A DNA stretch of 64,000 nt, from positions 124,001 through 188,000 of the forward strand of contig CALKTH010000022.1 in assembly GCA_937997485.1 (NCBI GenBank), written 5' to 3'. Below, in pieces: positions 48,366 through 57,906 of this stretch. The position numbers and the translations under genes are program-made. Every line of letters begins with the position of its first letter. Position 1 is the stretch's first letter. Below the pieces are notes generated by a model. The model was not told the origin of the DNA, did not search any database, and saw only the letters and a list, made by a program, of their open reading frames with translations. The stretch comes from an uncultured Acidimicrobiales bacterium (GTDB lineage: Bacteria; Actinomycetota; Acidimicrobiia; Acidimicrobiales; SZUA-35).

Positions 48366-50330
48366 TCATATGGCTGCGGTAAGCAGCCGGTCTCGGTGAG
48401 CGGAGAGCTCGCGTTTCGCGAGACTCGCCGTCATGATCGTCTCCGAGGTCGCTTGTGTGAGCTCCTCGATGTCGACTTCTTGGTTCTTGCAAAGGGTCTC
48501 CAGCGAGTCGCACACCGCCGCCAATTCGACGGCGCCGAACATCGCTGCCGTCGACTTGATGGTGTGGGCTTCCCGTCGAATGACCTCAACATCCCCGGCA
48601 GGAGCGGCCGCCGACATGTTCTGCAGTCGAGGTTCGAGCTCATCGAGAAAGGTCGAGATCACGACGGCGACCAGCGAGACGTCTCCGAGGTCGGCGCAGA
48701 GCTGATCGATCGCTGACGACTCGACGAGACGTTCGGGCCGCTCGACTTCCTGGCCAATGGCTCGTTCGCCTGACCAGCGCTCGAGCATCGCACTGAGATC
48801 AGCGAGAGCAATCGGTTTGGCGAGATAGTCGTCAGTTCCGGCGGCGAGGCAGAGCTCTCGGTCACCAGAGCGGGCGCTGGCCGTCGTGGCAATGATGATC
48901 ACGTGCTCCTCGATTTCCGCGGCGCGGATGCGGCGAGTGGCCTCCAGCCCATCGACTTCGGGCATGTGCCAATCCATGAGAACGACATCGAACGACTCTC
49001 GCTCGAGTCGATCGATCGCCTCGCGGCCACCAACAGCCACAGTGGCCTGGTGTCCCAGTCGCTCCAGCTGTGAACGAGCGAGCACTCGGTTCGCCTCGCT
49101 GTCGTCGACAACGAGCACCGAGAGTGCCCCGGTAGCCGAACGCCCCTTCTCAACCGGCCGGCCGGCCACGTCAGCCATGCGTCGAGCTCGCTGGAACGGG
49201 ATCTCACAGGTGAATGTGGTTCCCTCCGGACTCGACTCAAAGTTGAGTGAACCCCCCATGAGCTCGACGAGGCTCTTGGTGATACTCAGCCCGAGCCCAG
49301 TCCCCTGTTGCGCATCCGCTGTCCGAACCTGCCGGTACGGCTCGAACAGCGTGTCGAAGGCTTCTGCGGGAATGCCTGGCCCGGTGTCAGAGACGGCGAA
49401 CATCAACGACACCATCTCGTCGTTGCGGTCAGATGTTCGGAGCCTCCTCGCAGCCACGTCGACGTATCCGACTTCGGTGTACTTGATGGCGTTCGTCAGG
49501 AGGTTCACGATGATCTGTCGGAACCGAAACTCATCGCCGAGAACCGCCAAGGGCAGGGCAGCGTCGATGTCGACTCGTAGCCGAAGCCCTTTCGCAGTCG
49601 CTGCGCGGAGGTGCGACTCGCGAACGGCGTCCAACACGACCGCAGGCGAGAACGGCTCGGTCACCAGCTCCATTCGGTTCGCGCCGATCTTCGAGTAGTC
49701 GAGCAGGCTGTCGATCATCACGCGGAGCGCGCTGGCCTCTTCGCTGATCGTTTCGACGAGTCGCTGGTTTGCGCGGTCGAGCGCAGCCGACCCGCGCACC
49801 AGCTCCGTCAGGCCGATGATCGCATGGAGCGGACTTCGTAACTCGTGGCTCAGTCCCGCGACCCACTGTGAGCGGTCGGCGAGTGCCTTTTCGAGCTCCT
49901 GCCGTCGTTCCGCCTGTTTGGTCCGTTCTTCGATCTCTGCATCGATCGGTCTCGCGGTGATGACGATTCCGCCGATGTCACCGTCGTCGAGGCGGTTGAC
50001 GGCGCTGTACGCCACATGGGTGTAGCGGCCATCCGGGTTCCGCAATCGGACCTCGCCGGTCGAACGAACGGTGGTTGCCTCCAAGAGCCGACTCAACCGA
50101 CCTTCGATGTCCGGCCGGTCGTCCGGATGGACAAGTGAGAAGAGATCGGCGTGGTTCCAGAAGTTCGGTACGTAGCCGAGATCGCCGTTCGCGACAGCGC
50201 TTGTCCAGATCGTCCGCCCTGTCGCGTCGACGACGGTCACGGTGTCGTGAATGTTCTCGATCAGCTTGCGATAGCGCCGCTCGTCGGAATCCATCGTGCT
50301 CGAGGGGTCGGGTACGGATCCACGCAGCAT
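48366..50330 (-). CDS. Hybrid histidine kinase: PAS, kinase, receiver and HPt
   Basis: A 654-residue multi-domain signalling protein without membrane helices. Order: PAS-like domain (IENIHDTVTVVDATGRTIW, about 20-130), coiled coil, HisKA with the His in GLSHELRSPLHAIIG near 190, ATPase (NLLTNAIKY, SDTGPGIP, GTGLGLSIT), receiver with the phospho-Asp in VVLMDWHMPEVDG near 490, and a C-terminal HPt with the His in EAHTIKSTAAMFG near 605. The ATG at 50330 has AGGA six bases upstream. It is the first gene of the H-NOX operon, and its receiver and HPt could form a phosphorelay with the H-NOX-linked kinase. The 42-base gap to the divergent membrane-protein gene holds both promoters. Confidence 0.92.
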   Translation of the reverse strand: MLRGSVPDPSSTMDSDERRYRKLIENIHDTVTVVDATGRTIWTSAVANGDLGYVPNFWNHADLFSLVHPDDRPDIEGRLSRLLEATTVRSTGEVRLRNPDGRYTHVAYSAVNRLDDGDIGGIVITARPIDAEIEERTKQAERRQELEKALADRSQWVAGLSHELRSPLHAIIGLTELVRGSAALDRANQRLVETISEEASALRVMIDSLLDYSKIGANRMELVTEPFSPAVVLDAVRESHLRAATAKGLRLRVDIDAALPLAVLGDEFRFRQIIVNLLTNAIKYTEVGYVDVAARRLRTSDRNDEMVSLMFAVSDTGPGIPAEAFDTLFEPYRQVRTADAQQGTGLGLSITKSLVELMGGSLNFESSPEGTTFTCEIPFQRARRMADVAGRPVEKGRSATGALSVLVVDDSEANRVLARSQLERLGHQATVAVGGREAIDRLERESFDVVLMDWHMPEVDGLEATRRIRAAEIEEHVIIIATTASARSGDRELCLAAGTDDYLAKPIALADLSAMLERWSGERAIGQEVERPERLVESSAIDQLCADLGDVSLVAVVISTFLDELEPRLQNMSAAAPAGDVEVIRREAHTIKSTAAMFGAVELAAVCDSLETLCKNQEVDIEELTQATSETIMTASLAKRELSAHRDRLLTAAI

Positions 50331-50372
50331 GGGCGTTCCTATCGGCCAAAGGGCCACGACTTGTGAGAAGCG

Positions 50373-53300
50373 TTGACTTCCTCCCCCGACTGCCGATTGG
50401 AACCTGTGTCCGGCCACCCAACAGGCGCGCCCTCATCGGGGGTGGAACATCGCTTTCCCACACGCCTGCGCTGGGCGTTGGTGATTGTGCTCTTGTTCCA
50501 TGGAAGCCTCCTGGCCTTCGGGAGCCACCGCGGGACGTACGACGCCTTCGTGCATATGTTCTTCGGTTATCACTACGCCCGGGACTGGTTCTCGACGTGG
50601 GATCAACGGTGGTACACGGGCTTCACCACCGTCTCGTACCCGCCGGGAACTCATCAGGCTCTCGCCTTGGTCTCCAAGCTCACCGGAGGACTGGACTCGG
50701 CCTTCGTGGTCGTCCAGCTGCTCTCACTGCTGTTCCTCACCATCGGCGTCTTTCGCTTCAGTCGGCTCTGGGTCAACGACGCAGCGGCAGCAAACGCGGC
50801 ACTGCTCCTTGCGACCTCCTCGGCCATTGCGCAGACCGTCCACCTCTACGGCCAGCTTCCGACCACCTTCGCCCTCGCGTTTCTCCTCAACGCTTTGCCG
50901 TCGATCTATCGGTGGGTGTTCGCTGGCAGGCTCGTCGATCTTCTCATCGGTACGGTGACGCTCGCGGCGTGCACCGCCGGGCACCACGTGACCACCCTCT
51001 TCGGGTCCGTCTTCTTTCTCGGGCCGCTGCTCGTTGCTGGCCTCCTGCGGCAGTCACGAACGCCACGGTCCGACGAGGTCTCGTCGGGCGACCACACGAT
51101 CAGCAGGCAGACGCTGCCACCGCTCGCTGCTCGTCGACTGCGCCGGGTGCTGCCCTCGGTACTCCGAGGCGCCGTTCTCGGGCCATGTCTGCTCGCCGCT
51201 CTCGTCATTGTCGTCCTTCCCTATTGGATCTGGACGGGATCGGATCCCATCACACAGATCCCGATTCCTCACGGCAGCCGCGCCAACTTCTTGGCCGACC
51301 GAAACATCGGTCTGATCTTCTTCGTCATCCCTTGGGGCGTGATGCTCCCGTTGTTGCCCTATGCGCTGGCCCGGGCCGTTCTGGATCGGATGTGGCCGCT
51401 CGCCGCTTCCATCTTCCTGCTGTTCGTTCTGGGCACTGGTGGCACGACACCGATCCCCCGGCTGCTTCTCGGTGGGGCCTTCGACATTCTCACGCTCGAC
51501 CGGTTCACCTTCTGGGCGTCGATCCAGATTCTCCCGGTCGCCGGCCTCTTCGTTGCGAGCCTCGAGACGGGATCGATCGCAGCCTGGTTCCGACGCACAG
51601 GTGGAGAACGACTCGTTCGTATGGCTCAGGCGAGCTTCGTTCTAATGTTGCTCGCCGTTGCGCTGTTCTCTGCGACACTGGCCCGGCTCCGCCCCTTCCA
51701 ACCTGATCCCATCAGCACCGATCCGATCGTGGCGTTCATCGAGAAGGACCAACACGAACGGTGGCGATTCCTCACGTTGGGATTCGGTGACCAAATGGCG
51801 TGGTTGTCGGCACAAACAACAGCGACACAGGTCGACGGGAACTATCACAGCGTACGAAGGCTCCCCGAACTCACGTCGACGTCGGTGGAGCGGCTTGAAG
51901 GAGCGAAGTATCGAGGCGTTGCCGGGCTTGGCTCGCTCCAACAGTTCCTCGAGGTGCCTGAGAAGTATCACCTGAAGTACGTCTTCTCGAACGACGCGTT
52001 CTACGACCCGCTCTTGCACTTCCTCGGTTGGCAACGGCTCGGCCCCCTGGAGAACGGCATCGTCGTGTGGGAGAAAGCGGACATCGAACCGCTCCCTGCT
52101 GAGTTGCCGGTACGCGAGGTCCCACCGTGGCAGCGCTTCCTGTGGGGCACGCTGCCGCCAGCGATGATCCTGATGGCGATCCTCCTCCAGGTATGGACAG
52201 CAGCGGGACGTCCCGGTCTCGGATCCGGGCGCCCGGATGCCGACACAGCCGTGCTCCGTGGCCCTCTCCGAGCGCTGGACAACGGGTTGCTCCAGCGTGA
52301 GCAGCGACTGACGTCGCTGACCGCGCCGACCTCCCCAGCCGGCGCCAACAAGCGTGGCGACCCAACCGAGTTCCTCGACCGCGTTCGGATGCGGCTAGGG
52401 CGGGATGTGGGACCACGTCGCAAGCTCGGACGCACCATCGCCCTCATCACTGTCTTCGGCGCTCTTCCACTGCACACGGTCCTCTCGACCTCAGCAGATG
52501 CCGAGCCCGAAGAGATTGTCGAGGCCTACTTCGATCATCTGGATTTCCGGCAGTGGGAAGACGCCTACGAACTCCTCGACCCCGACACGCGGCCGGACTA
52601 CGAGCTCTGGCGGCTTCAGATCTCTGTCGATGGGGGGATTTTGGCCAGCTACGCCAAGCTTGATTCGATCGCCACCGAGGTGGTCGACCGAGAGGGAGCG
52701 AACGCGGTGGTCCGCGCCGACCTTCGCTATCTCACAGCTCTCGATTGGTACCCAGTGGAGCGGGATCTGCACCTCGTTGTCCGCGATGGTGTGTGGCGCC
52801 TCTCCCCTGAACCGGTCGACCTCATTCAGCCGCCGGACCAACTCGTTCGACGCCCCGCGGTGGATTTCTCGATCCAGGGCCGGCGTCGAGTGACGTCACT
52901 GGCCTCGCAGCTCACCGACATTCAGGACCGTCCAGAACTCGCGATTCTTGGCGTCCGAGTTGTTGAACAGAACGGCTTGCCCGTCGTGGTGGGCGAGGTC
53001 ACGAACCTCGATGTCGACCCTGCTGACGTCACGCTGACGGCCGTGCTCAGAAACAACGCCGGCGAGGTCGTCGCTCGATACAACGCGACCGACCACCTGA
53101 TCAGGACGTTGAACCCGAGAGAGAGCACGGCCTTCCGCATCGAATTCCAACAGGTCGCCGCTGGCAACAACGTCGACTTCGACCCTCTGCACGTCAGTCC
53201 CATCGAGCTGAACGACGACATCGTCACCGCCGAAATCTATGCCAAGGCAGTCGTCACCGAGAACGGGCTGTACCGGGGGCTCCAGGTGAATGACCTGCGG

Positions 53301-53669
53301 CTCGAAGCCAATGAAGACGGTACGTGGCGCCTCGACGGCGATCTGCGGAACGACGGAGTCCTCGAAGCGGTGATCCCCATGGTGCTCGTCAGCTTCCTCG
53401 AGGAGGACGGAACCGTCGGGTGGGTCGAGCGCTTCTATCTCTCGACGTCGATCCGCTCCCAGCGCACGGGATCGTTCAGTTACGACCTTCCACCCCTCGA
53501 TGGGCTGACGCTGGCACCGATCGAGGTTCGCAACTTCGCCAATGCGATTGGGGCTTCAAACGAGTCGCTCGTTCCCCTCACGGGGATCGTCGGAGCGCCG
53601 CCTGGATCCCCATTCCATTCGATCCGCATCGATCTGTTCACCATGCTCCCACCGGGAGAGATCGAGTGA
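50373..53669 (+). CDS. Large multi-pass membrane protein with C-terminal extracytoplasmic domains
   Basis: A 1098-residue protein I cannot name. Residues 30-400 contain about 10 transmembrane helices and a luminal stretch (DAFVHMFFGYHYARDWFSTW, SYPPGTHQAL) like those of GT-C or PTPS-related membrane proteins (PF10131 type). One more helix is near 590 and another near 690. After 710 comes a NTF2-like region (EEIVEAYFDHLDFRQWEDAYELLD) and two beta-rich segments that look like FxLYD/DUF3426-type domains (AILGVRVVEQNGLPVVVGEV; RLDGDLRNDGV). The start is a TTG at 50373 or an internal GTG at 50442. Its stop overlaps the next start (GTGA). Envelope glycan or protein assembly is possible. Confidence 0.75.
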   Translation: MTSSPDCRLEPVSGHPTGAPSSGVEHRFPTRLRWALVIVLLFHGSLLAFGSHRGTYDAFVHMFFGYHYARDWFSTWDQRWYTGFTTVSYPPGTHQALALVSKLTGGLDSAFVVVQLLSLLFLTIGVFRFSRLWVNDAAAANAALLLATSSAIAQTVHLYGQLPTTFALAFLLNALPSIYRWVFAGRLVDLLIGTVTLAACTAGHHVTTLFGSVFFLGPLLVAGLLRQSRTPRSDEVSSGDHTISRQTLPPLAARRLRRVLPSVLRGAVLGPCLLAALVIVVLPYWIWTGSDPITQIPIPHGSRANFLADRNIGLIFFVIPWGVMLPLLPYALARAVLDRMWPLAASIFLLFVLGTGGTTPIPRLLLGGAFDILTLDRFTFWASIQILPVAGLFVASLETGSIAAWFRRTGGERLVRMAQASFVLMLLAVALFSATLARLRPFQPDPISTDPIVAFIEKDQHERWRFLTLGFGDQMAWLSAQTTATQVDGNYHSVRRLPELTSTSVERLEGAKYRGVAGLGSLQQFLEVPEKYHLKYVFSNDAFYDPLLHFLGWQRLGPLENGIVVWEKADIEPLPAELPVREVPPWQRFLWGTLPPAMILMAILLQVWTAAGRPGLGSGRPDADTAVLRGPLRALDNGLLQREQRLTSLTAPTSPAGANKRGDPTEFLDRVRMRLGRDVGPRRKLGRTIALITVFGALPLHTVLSTSADAEPEEIVEAYFDHLDFRQWEDAYELLDPDTRPDYELWRLQISVDGGILASYAKLDSIATEVVDREGANAVVRADLRYLTALDWYPVERDLHLVVRDGVWRLSPEPVDLIQPPDQLVRRPAVDFSIQGRRRVTSLASQLTDIQDRPELAILGVRVVEQNGLPVVVGEVTNLDVDPADVTLTAVLRNNAGEVVARYNATDHLIRTLNPRESTAFRIEFQQVAAGNNVDFDPLHVSPIELNDDIVTAEIYAKAVVTENGLYRGLQVNDLRLEANEDGTWRLDGDLRNDGVLEAVIPMVLVSFLEEDGTVGWVERFYLSTSIRSQRTGSFSYDLPPLDGLTLAPIEVRNFANAIGASNESLVPLTGIVGAPPGSPFHSIRIDLFTMLPPGEIE

Positions 53670-54883
53670 GTCGGCACACCCACCGATGGGTCGCTGCCGT
53701 GTCGTTTGCTGTCGTCACCGCGCTCCTCGCACCGCAATCCTCCCACGCACAGACCCGCCTGAGCGAGCTCGTCATCGACGTGCCGACCGAAGTCGAGGCG
53801 GGTGCGGAATTCGTCGTCTCCGTCAAGGAGGTGGCAAACGAGCGAGCGGCGACACTCTTCATCGATGCCAGCTACGGACCAGCCCTACTGGAGAGCGACT
53901 TCGTCGACGGGAGCGCGCGCTTCGTCGTACCGGGAATCGACGTGGCGGGCATCGCTCGCCTTGACGTGAGTGCGGGGAGCGTTCGGCAGACCCTGACGCT
54001 GCGGGTGCTCCCGGGCGCAGCTGCGGATCCACTTGCTGTGTACGTCGGACCACGAACGATCGTCGCCGACGGTGAGGATCGTTCCATGGTGGTTGTCGTG
54101 CCCACGGACCGGTTCGGGAATCCGACGGTTGATGGCACAGAGGTCGACATCACCATCACCCGACCAGATGACTCGACGGACGTCGAGCGGCATCGAACCG
54201 ACGGCTTGCTGGCCTTCTCTCGCCTCTTCTCCGGCACGCAGGTAGGACGGACGTACGTCGCGGTGTCCGTCGGCACCGCCAGTGGCCCACGTCGCTCAGT
54301 CATTGAAGTCGCTGGCCTTGCCGAGCCGTTCGAACTGGAGTTTGAGGGGCCCGCCCCTCGAGCCGATGGAGCAACGTTGTTCGAGGTGCGAACGGGGCGG
54401 CTGGTCGACGTCTTCGGTAACCAACTTCCCGATGGCGTCGTGGTGACGCTCGACCTCCGCTCACCTGGTCACCCGCTTCGGCGCCGCGTCTGGGCGCCCA
54501 TCATCGACGGGCACGCGACGTTCGTCGTCGAAACGCCACGCGAACCCATGCGCCTGGACCTCGTTGCCTCAACGGGAGGTGCTCGGAGCGCGTCACTCCG
54601 TCTCGACGTTCCGGCAGCGCTGACCGACGTACCCGTGAGGATTGCGACGGTCGATGGGCGCTGGGATGTTGTGATCGGTCGCGTCGTCGGCCTGGACGGG
54701 GCCTATGTCCCTGACGGGACCATCGCCGAGCTCACGATCGCCGACACGCTCGTCGAGATCCCCCTGGAGAATGGGCTCGGGAGAGTGTTGGTCGATCAAC
54801 CGTCGAACACGGACGCCGTCGATCGGGTCTCTGTGGTCGTGCTCGGGGTGTCGAGCGACAGCGTGACGTGGGAGCAGCGATGA
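53666..54883 (+). CDS. Secreted beta-rich protein with Ig/invasin-like repeats
   Basis: A 405-residue exported protein. A signal peptide (HRWVAAVSFAVVTALLAPQS, cut near HAQ) precedes about four beta-sandwich-like segments. Each has patterns such as VYVGPRTIVADGEDRSMVVV with DRFGNPTVDGTEV, and FEVRTGRLVDVFGNQLPDG, which resemble the bacterial Ig-like/invasin type 'additional freedom' repeats that start with a DxxGNxVxxGxxV signature. The GTG start overlaps the preceding stop, and its stop overlaps the next ATG, so three proteins are made in concert. No catalytic motif is seen; an extracellular structural or adhesive part of a complex is likely. Confidence 0.7.
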   Translation: MSRHTHRWVAAVSFAVVTALLAPQSSHAQTRLSELVIDVPTEVEAGAEFVVSVKEVANERAATLFIDASYGPALLESDFVDGSARFVVPGIDVAGIARLDVSAGSVRQTLTLRVLPGAAADPLAVYVGPRTIVADGEDRSMVVVVPTDRFGNPTVDGTEVDITITRPDDSTDVERHRTDGLLAFSRLFSGTQVGRTYVAVSVGTASGPRRSVIEVAGLAEPFELEFEGPAPRADGATLFEVRTGRLVDVFGNQLPDGVVVTLDLRSPGHPLRRRVWAPIIDGHATFVVETPREPMRLDLVASTGGARSASLRLDVPAALTDVPVRIATVDGRWDVVIGRVVGLDGAYVPDGTIAELTIADTLVEIPLENGLGRVLVDQPSNTDAVDRVSVVVLGVSSDSVTWEQR

Positions 54884-55545
54884 CATTGGTCGCGCCGAAC
54901 GGTTCCTCAACCGACCAAAAGCAACCGCTGGAACGTCGACGACGCAAGTTTCGAATCCGGTTCGCATTTGCCGCAGCGACAGCCGCCACCGCCCTCGTTG
55001 TTCTGGCGGCAGCATCGTCCCTCATCGGCAGCCTCACCCGTTCGGAACAGACCAACGCCGTTTTCTCCGAAGCAGCCTCACTTCCGCCTGACCTCATCGG
55101 GTCCGTCGTGTGGGCGCCTGACCCGGGGGATCTCCCGCGACAGATGGAACCTCTCACGAGAGAGGCCGTTGCCAGCTCCTGGCTCCGTGCCTGGGAGCAA
55201 CTGCGCATCGTGGCTGAGACCGGCGACACCAGCGGCGTCGAGGTGTACTTCTCCGATCCAGCCCGAAGCTCGATTCTCGAAGCCTCCGATTGGCACGGCC
55301 GGTCCCTGCGCCAACTCGGGCACGACCTTGCGCTGACCTTCTATTCCGACGACGGCCAGGTGATCGGCCTGAGTTCGACGGCTACCCGCCTACTCAGGAC
55401 GGAACGAAACGGCGATGAGCGCTGGCAACAAGAAAGCACCGAGCAGTACGAGGTCGTCATGGTTCTCGAGGATGGAAACTGGCGAATCCATCACTTGGTC
55501 CGCCGGTCTGTTGATGCTAGTCCCTGGGTCCTTGCCAAGGAATGA
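54880..55545 (+). CDS. Single-pass membrane protein with NTF2-like domain
   Basis: A 221-residue protein. After a basic cytoplasmic N-terminus (LERRRRKFRIR) a single hydrophobic helix (about 31-53) leads to an extracytoplasmic domain. That domain (SSWLRAWEQLRIVAETGD, GVEVYFSDPARSSILEA, and YEVVMVLEDGNWRIHHLV) has the helix-helix-sheet order of NTF2-like or Mce-associated proteins. The ATG overlaps the stop of the secreted-protein gene (ATGA). Together with the two genes upstream it probably forms one envelope complex. Function is unknown. Confidence 0.7.
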   Translation: MTLVAPNGSSTDQKQPLERRRRKFRIRFAFAAATAATALVVLAAASSLIGSLTRSEQTNAVFSEAASLPPDLIGSVVWAPDPGDLPRQMEPLTREAVASSWLRAWEQLRIVAETGDTSGVEVYFSDPARSSILEASDWHGRSLRQLGHDLALTFYSDDGQVIGLSSTATRLLRTERNGDERWQQESTEQYEVVMVLEDGNWRIHHLVRRSVDASPWVLAKE

Positions 55546-55566
55546 CCGAATTCATAGCCTTCCCCG

Positions 55567-56007
55567 ATGGTCGCCGTTCGTGAGCTTGGCTTGAAGGATC
55601 AATTGATGCTCGAAGAGCTGCTGGACGCCTGCGGTCCGGGTTGGTCCGACCATCTGGCCCCCGAGGCTTCGGGGCCATTGGCGTTCATTGCGGACTCTCG
55701 CTCGTTCGTCTTCGGCGCTTACATCGACAACGAACCGGTCGGCTGGGTGTGGGGTGCCCACATGTGGAGGCCAGACGGCAGAAGGATGTCGTACGTTCAC
55801 GAGATCGATGTCGTCGAAGCGCATCGGCGCAAAGGGGTCGGAAGCTCGTTGGTGGAAGCCGCCGTCGGGCTTGCGAGACGCAATGGCAGCCACCGTTTGT
55901 GGCTCATCACGGGTGTCGATAACGACAGCGCTCACGCCTTCTACGACGCCAACGGAGCGACCAGGCTCAGCGACGCGGGCGAGATCGGCTACACCTGGCG
56001 CCTCTGA
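55567..56007 (+). CDS. GNAT-family N-acetyltransferase
   Basis: A 146-residue acetyl-CoA-dependent transferase. The acetyl-CoA loop is EAHRRKGVGSSLVEAA near 84, preceded by the strand YVHEIDVV and followed by LWLITGVDNDSAHAFYDANG. The layout resembles AAC(3)-I-like and other small-molecule acetyltransferases, but the substrate cannot be told. It starts 21 bases after the membrane-protein trio and may share its transcript. Confidence 0.85.
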   Translation: MVAVRELGLKDQLMLEELLDACGPGWSDHLAPEASGPLAFIADSRSFVFGAYIDNEPVGWVWGAHMWRPDGRRMSYVHEIDVVEAHRRKGVGSSLVEAAVGLARRNGSHRLWLITGVDNDSAHAFYDANGATRLSDAGEIGYTWRL

Positions 56008-56124
56008 GAACTGAACGCCATCGACGTCCAGGTGAACAACAGCTCGTACCGTCCGGCCTGCGGGACAAGGTGGAGTTTCTGAGTTCGCACGCGCTGAACG
56101 GCGAACGAATGGCATCATGCGTCG

Positions 56125-57060
56125 GTGTCCGTCGCCCTGGGTCTCGTCCGCACGTTGTTCAACGCCGGCAGTGACGGTGATGCCAGTGATCCCGAATGGG
56201 ATCTGACCGTCGTGCTTTCGCCGTCGAGCCTCGACGGCGGCGCGCTGTCTGACGATCAACTGACCATCACCCTCCCGCGGGTCTCCCCCGCTCAAGCGAG
56301 AGCAACGTACGCGCAACTCCCGACGAACGCAGTCGTGCTCCTCGAAGTCGAGCGGAATTCAGTAACCGGCGAGTGGACGCTTCGTTCGATCATCGGCACA
56401 GACCCGACGGATGACCCCCGCATTCTCGAGCTGGCGATCGCTGCGAGCCCACCGGAAGACGAGTGCGACATCGCGACTGATGCTGAGGGTCTCGAGCACG
56501 TTGTCCCCGATGTCTGGCGCCGAGCGCCTGTCGAGCTACCCGGAGTCGGCCTCGTCTCTCCCGTCTACCGGGTGGACAACAAGCTTTCGCTACCAACGTT
56601 CACCGTTGTCGACCAGCTGACCGATCCTCTCGAGCAGAGCACCATTGGCAGCGAACCGATGCAGTTCTCCATCTGGGAACCAGATGCGCATTCCGATCTG
56701 GCGGCAACCGCCATTCGGAACTTCTGTGCCGGTGGCGCATCGCTGCGAGATCGAGCCACGCCGTACGTCTACGCCTATTACGCGGAGTTCTTCACCGAGT
56801 ACGGATCGGATGGAACGATCCCCGCCGTGACGCTTCAAGCGGACGTCTGGGACTTGGTGAGCACTCGCACGCACGGGGCGCACGTACTCGTCGAAGACGG
56901 AGTCCCCTACGTGTTGGTCGAGGCGGACTGTGTGTGGGAACCCGAACACGGCTTACAACTCGTTTTTGCCAACGGCAATGAGATCTGCAAGGTCTCCGAA
57001 TACGACGGCTACCCGCTGAACGATGATCCCAGCGTGGTGTATCGGGCACGGTTCGCGTAG
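56125..57060 (+). CDS. Hypothetical protein with DUF6985-like C-terminal half
   Basis: A 311-residue protein starting at a GTG. The C-terminal half (YAEFFTEYGSDGTIPAVTLQ, LVEADCVWEPEHGLQLVFAN, EICKVSEYDGYP) resembles the DUF6985/DUF2004-type cytosolic proteins that are often found as immunity or orphan genes; this is from memory of the pattern and uncertain. The N-terminal half is acidic with no known motif. No toxin gene is adjacent. Confidence 0.6.
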   Translation: MSVALGLVRTLFNAGSDGDASDPEWDLTVVLSPSSLDGGALSDDQLTITLPRVSPAQARATYAQLPTNAVVLLEVERNSVTGEWTLRSIIGTDPTDDPRILELAIAASPPEDECDIATDAEGLEHVVPDVWRRAPVELPGVGLVSPVYRVDNKLSLPTFTVVDQLTDPLEQSTIGSEPMQFSIWEPDAHSDLAATAIRNFCAGGASLRDRATPYVYAYYAEFFTEYGSDGTIPAVTLQADVWDLVSTRTHGAHVLVEDGVPYVLVEADCVWEPEHGLQLVFANGNEICKVSEYDGYPLNDDPSVVYRARFA

Positions 57061-57150
57061 CGCCCCGACCTTCAACTGTCGGGTGAATCGAGCCCTCGCC
57101 CGAGGCACAGGACAAGTGGTCAGCGGTCACATCTCCGCAGGTCAAGGACG

Positions 57151-57906
57151 TTGGGCGACTTCGCCCGGGTTCAGGCTCTTGTGCATGACGAGGGAACGAC
57201 CAAGAGTTGCGACGAACAGGCAGGCCTCACCGGCGCCGATGAGAACGCCCGGCCGACGCCGTTCTTGATCTGTCACCGAGTACCGCTTCGGCTTCTCGTT
57301 GCCGTCGTCCCGGTGTTGATTGCGACCGTCCTGGTCAGCTCATGGCTGGCGTGGGACGGGGATGTGCCCGGATGGGAGGCCGATGTCCTCCGCTTCATCA
57401 ACGGCTGGCCCGACGCCATCGAACCGATGATGTGGGTATTGCAGCAGGTCGGCGTTATCGGAGCGCCGATCGTCGCCGGCCTCATCATCGTCTTCTTCAC
57501 CCGGCGCTGGCAGCACTTCGTTCCGTTCGCTCTCGTGCTGCCCCTCAAGCTCGGCATTGAAAAGGGGCTGATCAAGCAACTCGTGCAGCGTGAGCGTCCA
57601 TTCACGTCCGTGGGCGAGGAGATCAACGTCCGAGGGCCAGCCTTCGAGGGTCTGAGCTTTCCGTCAGGTCATACAACGACCGCCTTCGCACTCGGCATCC
57701 TCGTGTCGGCCTTCCTGCCGCCCCGCTGGCGCCCGGTCCCCATTGTGTGGGCTTTCATCGTGGCTGTCGCCCGCATGTACTACGGCGAGCACAACCTGCT
57801 CGACGTTGTCGCCGGCGCCGCGCTCGGCACAGGCTTCGCCTTGATTCTCTGGTACCTGTTCCTCAACCGGTTCGCCAACGAAGACTGCGTATGTGATCAG
57901 CCATGA
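57151..57906 (+). CDS. PAP2-family membrane phosphatase
   Basis: A 251-residue lipid phosphatase with about five helices. The three signature motifs are complete: KQLVQRERPF, LSFPSGHTTTAFAL and ARMYYGEHNLLDVVAG, supplying the catalytic His residues. Such enzymes remove phosphate from undecaprenyl pyrophosphate, phosphatidic acid or related lipids on the outer face of the membrane. The start (TTG at 57151 or a later GTG) is unsure. Its stop overlaps the ATG of the kinase-flippase gene (ATGA), so the two products probably act on the same lipid pathway. Confidence 0.88.
   Translation: MGDFARVQALVHDEGTTKSCDEQAGLTGADENARPTPFLICHRVPLRLLVAVVPVLIATVLVSSWLAWDGDVPGWEADVLRFINGWPDAIEPMMWVLQQVGVIGAPIVAGLIIVFFTRRWQHFVPFALVLPLKLGIEKGLIKQLVQRERPFTSVGEEINVRGPAFEGLSFPSGHTTTAFALGILVSAFLPPRWRPVPIVWAFIVAVARMYYGEHNLLDVVAGAALGTGFALILWYLFLNRFANEDCVCDQP

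Noticed and set aside
50075-51706. A 543-residue rightward frame rich in Arg
   Set aside because: It overlaps the hybrid-kinase start and the first part of the large membrane protein in another frame; no domain is seen.
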